Shown here one piece after another: positions 1-5,092 of a DNA stretch of 5,092 nucleotides. The stretch comes from Oleispira sp963933055 (GTDB lineage: Bacteria > Pseudomonadota > Gammaproteobacteria > Pseudomonadales > Oceanobacteraceae): NCBI GenBank assembly GCA_963933055.1, contig CAWVSY010000104.1, forward strand, positions 1 to 5,092. The letters run 5' to 3'. Under the pieces are notes generated by a model, which had not been told where the DNA came from, searched no databases, and saw only the letters and a program-made list of their open reading frames with translations. The first letter of the stretch is position 1. The number at the start of each line of letters is the position of its first letter. The translations under genes were made by a program, and so were the position numbers.

Positions 1-40
1 CTTCGGAGGCCGACACTCTATCCAACTGAGCTAAGGGCGG
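1..40 (-). tRNA. tRNA-Arg (anticodon CCG), 5' half, cut by window edge
   Basis: Read on the minus strand from base 40 down to base 1, the sequence folds as the 5' half of a tRNA. It has a 7-base acceptor strand CCGCCCT, T8-A9, a D arm GCTC-AGTTGGATA-GAGT, G26, an anticodon strand TCGGC and the loop CTCCGAA. T33 followed by CCG at positions 34-36 gives anticodon CCG, which reads arginine CGG codons. A37, A38 and G39 follow as expected, and the window ends at G39, so the 3' half, T arm and acceptor partner are outside. The first base is C rather than the usual G, so a C1-G72 pair is expected but cannot be seen. I found no convincing sigma-70 promoter in the sequence upstream of it (41-150, minus strand). 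Confidence 0.9.
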
Positions 41-259
41 ATCAGTGGCAATGGTATTCCGTTCTGCCTTCTGCGTCTAGTACCCTGCTAAAAAACACGG
101 TATGTACTTGTTTTGTTAGTAGTTTTTATAGAAAAGCTGTTCTTTCATTAGGCTGGGGTTTGCTCTCTATCGTTATTGCTAAAGCGGTGATATATCAACT
201 TTCGACTATAATTTCTTACAGATTGTATGGAATAATTTTAATCCAGTACAAAATGCCGC

Positions 260-265
260 TATAAT
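260..265 (+). promoter_or_regulatory. Candidate -10 box of the cytochrome c5 promoter
   Basis: A perfect TATAAT lies 56 bases before the GTG start. The best -35 at 17-base spacing is TTTAAT (237-242), which matches TTGACA at only three positions, so an activator may be needed. A second perfect TATAAT at 207-212 also lacks a good -35. One of the two probably drives the cytochrome gene; the sequence does not decide which. Confidence 0.4.
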
Positions 266-286
266 CTGCGCCAGAAATTTAAAATA

Positions 287-301
287 CACGGATTAACCGT
301 G
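287..301 (+). other. Small inverted repeat in the cytochrome c5 leader
   Basis: CACGG-ATTAA-CCGTG is a perfect 5-base stem with a 5-base loop. It lies downstream of the TATAAT at 260 and ends 6 bases before the Shine-Dalgarno. It could be an mRNA 5' hairpin or an operator half-pair. The stem is short, so chance is possible. Confidence 0.3.
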
Positions 302-307
302 ATAGCT

Positions 308-314
308 GAGAGGA
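308..314 (+). promoter_or_regulatory. Ribosome binding site deciding the GTG start of cytochrome c5
   Basis: GAGAGGA lies 7 bases before GTG at 322 and 13 bases before the in-frame ATG at 328. The spacing favours GTG. The same GAGAGGA motif precedes the GTG start of rep, which suggests it is a normal translation signal in this genome. Confidence 0.75.
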
Positions 315-321
315 CTTTTCT

Positions 322-744
322 GTGAAAATGTTACAAGCAATGATGTTATTCGTAGCCACTTTAGTGATGGCTCAAGCAAATGCTTCTACGGATGCATTGA
401 CTGATGCTCAAACGGAAAAGCTCCGTGAGCGCATTAAGCCAGTCGCTGAAGTATGTGTTCAAGGTGATGATTGTGGCGGACCGGTTGTGGTTGTTGCTTC
501 TGGCCCTCGTTCTGGCGAAGCAGTTTATAATGCGGCATGTACTACGTGTCACGCTGTTGGCGTTGCAGGCGCACCTAAGAAAGGCGATGTTGCGGCTTGG
601 GATAAGCGTTTAGCGAAAGGTTTCGACGCTACGTTGGCTAATGCTATCAATGGTCTGAACGCGATGCCTGCTAAAGGTTTGTGCATGGATTGTTCTGATG
701 ATGAGCTAACCGCTGCGATTAAGTTCATGTCTGGTCGTGAGTAA
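322..744 (+). CDS. Periplasmic cytochrome c5 (class I c-type cytochrome)
   Basis: This 140-residue protein is a small soluble monohaem cytochrome exported to the periplasm, where c5 proteins shuttle electrons between the respiratory chain and terminal oxidases or reductases. Residues 1-21 form a Sec signal peptide with lysine at 2, a hydrophobic core and a cleavage site after A-N-A at 21. The haem-binding CTTCH is at 73-77, with H77 as the proximal ligand. M115 in NAMPAKG is the likely distal ligand. C121 and C124 in the following segment are the disulfide pair typical of the c5 subgroup, and this AMPAKG-x-C-x-x-C signature is why I call c5 rather than c4 or c551. A further pair, C45 and C51, lies before the haem domain. 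GTG at 322 is chosen for its Shine-Dalgarno spacing. The gene stands alone and ends before a strong terminator. The family is well supported; its exact redox partner is unknown. Confidence 0.92.
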   Translation: MKMLQAMMLFVATLVMAQANASTDALTDAQTEKLRERIKPVAEVCVQGDDCGGPVVVVASGPRSGEAVYNAACTTCHAVGVAGAPKKGDVAAWDKRLAKGFDATLANAINGLNAMPAKGLCMDCSDDELTAAIKFMSGRE

Positions 745-780
745 GCGTTAATTTTTAGATACGCTGCTTAGAGTGATCAT

Positions 781-815
781 AAAAAAGCCTTAAGTTTTTG
801 CTTAAGGCTTTTTTT
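781..815. terminator. Bidirectional intrinsic terminator between cytochrome c5 and rep
   Basis: AAAAAAGCCTTAAG (781-794) and CTTAAGGCTTTTTT (801-814) form a 14-base-pair stem around the loop TTTTTG, followed by a further T. The core GCCTTAAG stem has A residues on its left and T residues on its right, so it yields a U-tract in either direction. It lies 36 bases after the cytochrome stop and 25 bases beyond the rep stop, and so serves two convergent genes. Confidence 0.92.
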
Positions 816-839
816 ATGCTCTTGAACTAAAGAATCGAA

Positions 840-2867
840 TTAAAAATCCGCCATCAAGTTCTTCAAACTCTTCATGGTTTCTTGGCCTCGGGCTTTTTGC
901 TCTTCAGCAGATACTTCTGTTCGACCTTCCCATTCAACATCGTCTTGCGGTAATTCATCTAAGAAGCGACTGTGGGTCGTATCTAGAATTTCCCCAAACT
1001 GCTTACGCTTCGCGGCGTAGGTGATCGTCAGCGTGCGTTGTGCCCGAGTAATCCCTACGTACATTAAGCGACGTTCTTCATCGATGGTATCGGCTTCAAT
1101 GCTGTTTCTGTGTGGCATCAATTCTTCTTCAAGCCCCACCATGTAAACATGCGGAAACTCTAGACCTTTTGATGCATGTAGGGTCATCAGTTGTACCTGA
1201 TCTTCTTCATCTTCGTCAGCTTGGCGTTCTAGCATGTCGCGTAGAATCAGCTTGCTGACCGCGTCTTCAATGGTGACTTCATCGCCCACTTCATCAGCTT
1301 TCTCGATCATCTTTGAGATCGAGTCGACTAAGTACCAAACGTTGCTCATGCGGCGTTCTGCCTGATGTGGCGTGCCGCTGGTCAGGTTAAGGTGCGCTTC
1401 GTAATCGAGGTCTTCGATCATTTCTTTTACGGCGGCTACTGCATCATCGGCATAGGCCATGCGGGTGATGTTATTGAGCCAGTGACCGAAGCGTCTTAGC
1501 TTATCTAACGCTTTCGGCGTTAATAGTTGTTCAAGACCCAGTTCGGTGGTGGCCGCCATCATCGAGATGCCGCGACGAATGCTGTATTCGCTGAGTTTTT
1601 CGATGGTGCTTGGGCCGATTTCACGGCGCGGGGTATTAATGATTCGCAAAAATGCGGAATCATCGGTTGGGTTAATCAATAAGCGTAAATACCCCATGAT
1701 GTCTTTAATTTCACTGCGGCCAAAGAACGACTGGCCACCGCTTAATTTGTAAGGCACCTGATGCGCTTGCAGCTTCATTTCTAAAATGCGGGATTGATGG
1801 TTGCCACGATACAGCACAGCGAAGTCGGAGAACTTGCCACCATAGCGCATGCGACGTTCAACGATGCCGGTAACAACACGCTCGGCTTCGATTTCATCAT
1901 TCTTACATTTAAGAATTTTAATCGGGTCGCCGTAGCCTTTATCCGACCACAGTTTCTTGATCAGTTCGTGCGGGTTGTTATCAATTACCTTGTTGGCAGC
2001 GTTTAGAATCAAGCCCGTAGAGCGGTAGTTTTGCTCGAGCTTCACCAGCTTTAAGTGTGGATAATCGACTTTCAATAAATTCAGGTTTTCTGGTCGAGCT
2101 CCACGCCAGGCGTAAATCGATTGGTCATCGTCGCCTACCACGGTTAATCCGCTGCGGTTGCCGAGTAGCATTTTTACCAGTTCGTACTGGCTGGTATTGG
2201 TATCTTGATACTCATCCACAAGCAAGTAGCGGATTTTACTTTGCCAGCGCGTTAATACGTCGGGGTGGTTTTTAAACAGCATGGTCGGGACCCAAATAAG
2301 GTCGTCGAAATCCACCGCGTTGTAGGCTTTCAGCGTGCGCTGATAAACCGAGTAACATTGAGCAATCATCATCTCTTGCGGGTTTTCCGCTTTGGCGATG
2401 GCTTGTTCCGGCTCTAGCATGTCGTTTTTAAGATTAGAGATGGCGCTTTGTACCATGTCTAACGCGTCATCATCTTGGTCATGATCACGCATCATGATGT
2501 CTTTTAGAATGTTCTTCGCATCATCTTGGTCGATGATAGAAAAGCCCGTTCTGTAGCCAGCGGCTTTGTATTCGGAGCGAATGATGTTTAAGCCGAGGTT
2601 GTGAAAGGTGGATACGGTTAAGCCTCGGCCTTTACCGCCCTGTAAGAGCTGGCTGACACGTTCTTTCATCTCGCGCGAGGCTTTATTGGTAAAGGTTACT
2701 GCGGCGATGTGGTGGGGCTTAATGCCGCAACTTTCGATCAGATAGGCGATTTTACGGGTGATCACACTGGTTTTACCCGAGCCTGCACCAGCAAGTACCA
2801 ATAAAGGTCCATCGATGTATTTAGCGGCTTCTTTTTGCCTTGGATTTAGATGACTTAAGTCGACCAC
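840..2867 (-). CDS. rep: ATP-dependent DNA helicase Rep (superfamily 1A, 3'-5')
   Basis: Rep is a 3'-to-5' single-strand DNA translocase and helicase that works at replication forks, clearing bound proteins and assisting restart. The 675 residues match the E. coli length (673). All SF1A motifs are present in order: Q motif LNPRQ (7-11), Walker A AGAGSGKT (26-33, K32), motif Ia VTFTNKA (57-63), TFHNLG (87-92), Walker B VDEYQD (217-222), motif III GDDDQSIYAWRGA (245-257), motif IV QNYRS (279-283), motif V TLHASKGLEF (562-571) and motif VI YVGITRAQR (603-611) with arginine finger R608. The 2B insertion lies roughly at 374-544. The start HLNPRQKEA and the tail ELPQDDVEWE resemble Rep rather than UvrD or PcrA. 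In E. coli the C-terminal tail contacts DnaB. The start is GTG at 2867, with GAGAGGA (2874-2880) 6 bases upstream. The gene is intact, faces the cytochrome gene and diverges from the chemoreceptor. Confidence 0.97.
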   Translation of the reverse strand: MVDLSHLNPRQKEAAKYIDGPLLVLAGAGSGKTSVITRKIAYLIESCGIKPHHIAAVTFTNKASREMKERVSQLLQGGKGRGLTVSTFHNLGLNIIRSEYKAAGYRTGFSIIDQDDAKNILKDIMMRDHDQDDDALDMVQSAISNLKNDMLEPEQAIAKAENPQEMMIAQCYSVYQRTLKAYNAVDFDDLIWVPTMLFKNHPDVLTRWQSKIRYLLVDEYQDTNTSQYELVKMLLGNRSGLTVVGDDDQSIYAWRGARPENLNLLKVDYPHLKLVKLEQNYRSTGLILNAANKVIDNNPHELIKKLWSDKGYGDPIKILKCKNDEIEAERVVTGIVERRMRYGGKFSDFAVLYRGNHQSRILEMKLQAHQVPYKLSGGQSFFGRSEIKDIMGYLRLLINPTDDSAFLRIINTPRREIGPSTIEKLSEYSIRRGISMMAATTELGLEQLLTPKALDKLRRFGHWLNNITRMAYADDAVAAVKEMIEDLDYEAHLNLTSGTPHQAERRMSNVWYLVDSISKMIEKADEVGDEVTIEDAVSKLILRDMLERQADEDEEDQVQLMTLHASKGLEFPHVYMVGLEEELMPHRNSIEADTIDEERRLMYVGITRAQRTLTITYAAKRKQFGEILDTTHSRFLDELPQDDVEWEGRTEVSAEEQKARGQETMKSLKNLMADF

Positions 2868-2873
2868 AAATAT

Positions 2874-2880
2874 TCCTCTC
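2874..2880 (-). promoter_or_regulatory. Ribosome binding site of rep
   Basis: On the minus strand GAGAGGA lies 6 bases before the GTG start at 2867. This supports GTG as the initiation codon and gives the protein N-terminus MVDLSHLNPRQ. Confidence 0.75.
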
Positions 2881-2894
2881 TCATTCAGGTCGCT

Positions 2895-2923
2895 ATTCTA
2901 ACAACGATGGCGAAATTTGATAG
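2895..2923 (-). promoter_or_regulatory. Candidate rep promoter
   Basis: On the minus strand TAGAAT (2895-2900) matches the sigma-70 -10 box at five of six positions. CTATCA (2918-2923) sits at the ideal 17-base spacing but matches the -35 at only three of six. A start site near 2888 would leave a leader of about 20 bases that contains the ribosome binding site. This is a weak call made on position and the -10 box. Confidence 0.3.
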
Positions 2924-3008
2924 CTGTCCGTCTTAATGGGCATGAAGAAAAAGGTGAGTAGTGCCTAATAGCCCTAATTTATTCATGGAATTACAAATGT
3001 AAAACCTG

Positions 3009-3041
3009 TCGATAATCACTGAACGCTAGTTTGTATTATCG
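3009..3041 (+). promoter_or_regulatory. Candidate chemoreceptor promoter overlapping a 7-base inverted repeat
   Basis: CGATAAT (3010-3016) and ATTATCG (3035-3041) are perfect inverted copies 18 bases apart. They overlap a possible sigma-70 promoter: TCGATA at 3009-3014 (four of six) and TATTAT at 3034-3039 (five of six), with a rather long 19-base spacer. A start near 3046 would put the ATG at 3098 about 50 bases downstream. The repeat could be an operator whose half-sites cover both boxes. Both the promoter and the operator are inferences. Confidence 0.25.
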
Positions 3042-3087
3042 TTAAAGCTGACTAAGTTTAAATAATGATCTAAGAAAAATTCACCAT

Positions 3088-3127
3088 TGAGGCCAATATG
3101 CTCAAAAACTTAAAACTTAAAACTTAA
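3088..3127 (+). other. Well-formed start site with a nine-codon open frame: probable original chemoreceptor start
   Basis: TGAGG (3088-3092) lies 5 bases before ATG at 3098, a good Shine-Dalgarno spacing. From this ATG the frame reads MLKNLKLKT and stops at TAA 3125-3127, inside the AAAACTT repeat. M-L-K-N-L-K is a typical opening for chemoreceptors, placing basic residues in front of the first membrane helix. The frame is not the one used at 3150 (distance 52 bases). With two repeat copies it would be in frame (distance 24 bases) and read MLKNLKLNMQINLSF. I infer that this was the gene's original start, cut off by repeat expansion. It may still be translated as a leader peptide, with re-initiation 22 bases further on. 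Confidence 0.7.
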
Positions 3128-3146
3128 AACTTAAAACTTAAAACTT
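3105..3146 (+). repeat. Heptanucleotide tandem repeat, (AAAACTT)x6
   Basis: Six perfect head-to-tail copies of AAAACTT occupy 42 bases and are followed by AATATG, which contains the chemoreceptor ATG. A 7-base unit shifts the reading frame with each copy gained or lost. Three or more copies put a TAA in the frame of the upstream ATG. The tract has no G, so it cannot supply a Shine-Dalgarno to the ATG at 3150. Such perfect short repeats are prone to slipped-strand mispairing. Confidence 0.97.
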
Positions 3147-3149
3147 AAT

Positions 3150-5081
3150 ATGCAAATAAATCTTTCCTTTGGGTTAGTGATTGCTTTGCTATTTGTCGTA
3201 TCTATCATTGCTTATAGTGGTCTTTCTTCAACTTACTCCCAGTTTTTAGAGTATCGAAGTTTAGCAGATCACAGTAATCTCGCAGGTCGAATTCAAGGGA
3301 ATATGCTGGCGATGCGTTTGTCCGTTTTAGGGTATATGAATCAGCAGAAAGCTTCTGATATTAAAGAATTTGAAAACCGTAAAATAAAAATGTACGAGTT
3401 TTTGAATGAAGCAAAAGTTGAGATTAAAGATAAAAAGAGTGCTGCTATCATTTCTGAGGTCTTATCAGAAATCGTAATATATGAAAAAGCTTTTTACGAT
3501 GTCGTGGATCTTTATGTAAAAAGAAATGAGCTTGTATTAGGTAGCTTAGACCCCGCAGGTTTGACAATGCGAAAAACGATTAGTGATATTAATAAGCTTG
3601 CATACGAAGACGGAGCAGAGGATGAAGCCCATTATGGGGGGCTAGTACAAGAACATTTATTGTTAGGCCGACTGTACGCAACCAAGTATTTAGTGACAAA
3701 TAATAGCCTGGATTCATCAAGAGCATTAGATGAATTAGAAAATAAAATGGTAAAAGCATTACAAAAATTTAATTCGAAAATTGATGATCCTCAACGCCAA
3801 GGATTACTTGATCAAGTAAAAATGAATCATCAAAAATATTTCGCTACATTTAAAAACATTGAAAAAATAATCGCGACTAGAAACGATATAACGACTAATG
3901 CACTTACCAGTATTGGACCTAAGGTTGCTAATAAAATTGAGGAGCTAAAACTTCTGTTTAAAGAAGATCAGGATAAATTAGGCTCAATTGTGCAGAGTGA
4001 TACTGAAAGTGCAAAAGTATTGGTCGGACTGATTTCATTAATCGCATTAATTGCAGCGATCATTATCGCGGCCTTTATGGCCAAGTTTATTAAAAAGCCT
4101 ATTGGTGGTGAGCCAGCAGAGATTGCGGAAATGGCGAATCGTATTTCACAAGGTGATTTGACTGAGAAAATAATATTAACCCGAGGCGATTCAGGAATAT
4201 ACCGATCAGTTGCGGAAATGTCACAACACTTGCGTGAGTTAATTAGTGAAATACTTAGCAGCAGCAAAATCCTTACAGACTCATCCAATAATAGTTCTGA
4301 AATGGCGACGGAAAATAGTAGAACCGTGCAACAACTGCAGCAAATGGTGGAATCAGTTGTGGTCGCGGTGGAAGAAATGTCAGCCAGTATTCAAGAAGTT
4401 GCTAGAAATGCATCTGGCTCTGCTAGCAAAGCCGAAGTAGGAATGAATGAGGTATCTCAGGGTCGAGATCTAGTCAAAATGACCGTTGTCGCCGTTAATG
4501 AATTATCTGATAACTTATCTACATCGATGGATGTTATTGATGATTTAGATAAGCAGAGCAATGATATCGGATCATTTATTGATGTGATTCAAGGCATCTC
4601 AGAACAAACTAACTTACTGGCTTTGAACGCGGCGATTGAAGCCGCTCGTGCGGGAGAGCAAGGGCGTGGATTTGCGGTTGTTGCTGATGAAGTAAGAACG
4701 TTGGCACAGCGTACGCAAAATTCGACAGCTGAAATTCAAGCCATTATTGCTAATTTACAGCAAGGTACAGCGAAAACAGTTGTTGCGATGAAGCAAAGTA
4801 TGTTGCAAGTAGAGTCGACAGCCAAACAGGCTGAAAATACGGATTTATCGCTTGCAAGCACGCATGAAATTATTACTGAAATATCAACAATGAATATGCA
4901 AGTTGCGGCAGCAGTAGAAGAGCAAGCGAGCGTTTCATCTGAAATAGCAGGGAATATGGCAGCCATTAGTATCAGTCTGGATAACATTAAAGAATCCGCT
5001 AACCAAAACCAATCCGCCAGTATCGATATTAATAATACAGCCGTCGGACTAAATACTTTGGTAGCTACTTTTAAAGTATGA
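3150..5081 (+). CDS. Methyl-accepting chemotaxis protein with HBM-type periplasmic sensor
   Basis: This inner-membrane chemoreceptor senses a small molecule in the periplasm and controls CheA through CheW. In the 643 residues seen, TM1 is about 5-24. A roughly 260-residue all-helical periplasmic region (26-285) has the length and pattern (LAGRIQGNMLAMRL at 44-57) of the helical bimodular HBM domain. TM2 is about 289-313. The HAMP domain runs from 314 to about 366 and carries IGGEPAEIAEMANRISQGDL. The long coiled-coil signalling domain has its conserved hairpin tip around 483-514 (SEQTNLLALNAAIEAARAG). The tail FKV lacks a CheR-binding pentapeptide. HBM receptors such as McpS bind TCA-cycle acids, but the ligand here is unknown. 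ATG 3150 is the only start before TM1 that stays open, yet it has no Shine-Dalgarno, and the product lacks basic residues before TM1. The original start was probably at 3098. The gene looks more A+T-rich than rep. Confidence 0.88.
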   Translation: MQINLSFGLVIALLFVVSIIAYSGLSSTYSQFLEYRSLADHSNLAGRIQGNMLAMRLSVLGYMNQQKASDIKEFENRKIKMYEFLNEAKVEIKDKKSAAIISEVLSEIVIYEKAFYDVVDLYVKRNELVLGSLDPAGLTMRKTISDINKLAYEDGAEDEAHYGGLVQEHLLLGRLYATKYLVTNNSLDSSRALDELENKMVKALQKFNSKIDDPQRQGLLDQVKMNHQKYFATFKNIEKIIATRNDITTNALTSIGPKVANKIEELKLLFKEDQDKLGSIVQSDTESAKVLVGLISLIALIAAIIIAAFMAKFIKKPIGGEPAEIAEMANRISQGDLTEKIILTRGDSGIYRSVAEMSQHLRELISEILSSSKILTDSSNNSSEMATENSRTVQQLQQMVESVVVAVEEMSASIQEVARNASGSASKAEVGMNEVSQGRDLVKMTVVAVNELSDNLSTSMDVIDDLDKQSNDIGSFIDVIQGISEQTNLLALNAAIEAARAGEQGRGFAVVADEVRTLAQRTQNSTAEIQAIIANLQQGTAKTVVAMKQSMLQVESTAKQAENTDLSLASTHEIITEISTMNMQVAAAVEEQASVSSEIAGNMAAISISLDNIKESANQNQSASIDINNTAVGLNTLVATFKV

Positions 5082-5086
5082 GGAGG
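5081..5086 (+). promoter_or_regulatory. Strong ribosome binding site for a gene beyond the window
   Basis: AGGAGG begins on the last base of the chemoreceptor TGA and is followed by AATTAA to the window end. This near-perfect Shine-Dalgarno implies a co-directional gene starting at or just after 5092, probably in one operon and translationally coupled to the receptor. The product cannot be seen. Confidence 0.65.
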
Positions 5087-5092
5087 AATTAA

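Noticed and set aside
77..105. Promoter of the tRNA-Arg gene (TACTAG / ACATAC on the minus strand)
   Set aside because: Both boxes match the sigma-70 consensus poorly. A TATAAA at 125-130 on the same strand also lacks a -35, so I could not place the promoter.
187..198. FNR/ANR-like site upstream of the cytochrome gene
   Set aside because: TGATATATCA is a perfect 10-base palindrome, but its two halves lack the four-base spacer of TTGAT-N4-ATCAA and the outer bases do not match.
3008..3015. Flagellar sigma-28 promoter for the chemoreceptor
   Set aside because: GTCGATAA matches the sigma-28 -10 GCCGATAA at seven of eight bases, but the sequence 11 bases upstream (AATTACAA) does not resemble TAAAGTTT.
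3105..3146. CRISPR array or iteron-type replication origin
   Set aside because: The units are 7 bases with no spacers, no DnaA boxes are visible and no replication initiator gene is present. This is a simple sequence repeat.
3098..3152. Programmed ribosomal frameshifting from the 3098 ATG into the receptor frame, prompted by the A-rich AAAAAC
   Set aside because: The 3098 frame stops at 3125, while the receptor frame itself has a stop at 3132-3134 upstream of its ATG. No single shift before 3125 can therefore reach the receptor.
3968..4288. Antisense open frame of 106 codons within the receptor gene
   Set aside because: It lies opposite the well-conserved TM2/HAMP coding region, and its composition is explained as a shadow of that gene. 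The other short frames inside rep and the receptor are rejected for the same reason.

Overview
The window looks like chromosomal DNA of a marine-type gammaproteobacterium, of the Oceanospirillales/Pseudomonadales kind. This rests on family knowledge rather than a database search. The support is a Rep helicase that resembles E. coli Rep along its whole length, a periplasmic cytochrome c5 beside rep (these genes also lie close together in Pseudomonas), and a chemoreceptor of the long HBM-sensor type common in Pseudomonas-like bacteria.

Layout, left to right. Bases 1-40 hold the 5' half of a tRNA-Arg(CCG) on the minus strand, cut by the window edge. Bases 41-321 are an intergenic region with two TATAAT boxes and a small hairpin that lead into a cytochrome c5 gene (322-744, plus). 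A strong U-tract hairpin at 781-815 can end transcription in both directions and separates it from rep (840-2867, minus), which converges on it. The 2868-3149 interval lies between rep and a divergently transcribed methyl-accepting chemotaxis protein gene (plus, ending at 5081). The last bases carry a strong Shine-Dalgarno sequence overlapping the chemoreceptor stop codon, so another co-directional gene probably starts just outside the window.

The main anomaly is at the start of the chemoreceptor gene. Six perfect tandem copies of the 7-mer AAAACTT (3105-3146) lie between an ATG with a good Shine-Dalgarno (3098) and the ATG that opens the long frame (3150), which has no Shine-Dalgarno at all. 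The 3098 ATG now reads only nine codons before a stop. With two repeat copies instead of six, it would read in frame into the receptor and give an ordinary chemoreceptor N-terminus (MLKNLKLNMQINLSF). The receptor has therefore probably been detuned or switched off by repeat expansion, and the tract could be a slippage-prone switch.

The genes do not form one pathway. Cytochrome c5 serves periplasmic electron transfer, Rep restarts and clears replication forks, and the receptor feeds the CheA/CheW chemotaxis system. No CRISPR array, insertion sequence or phage element was seen.
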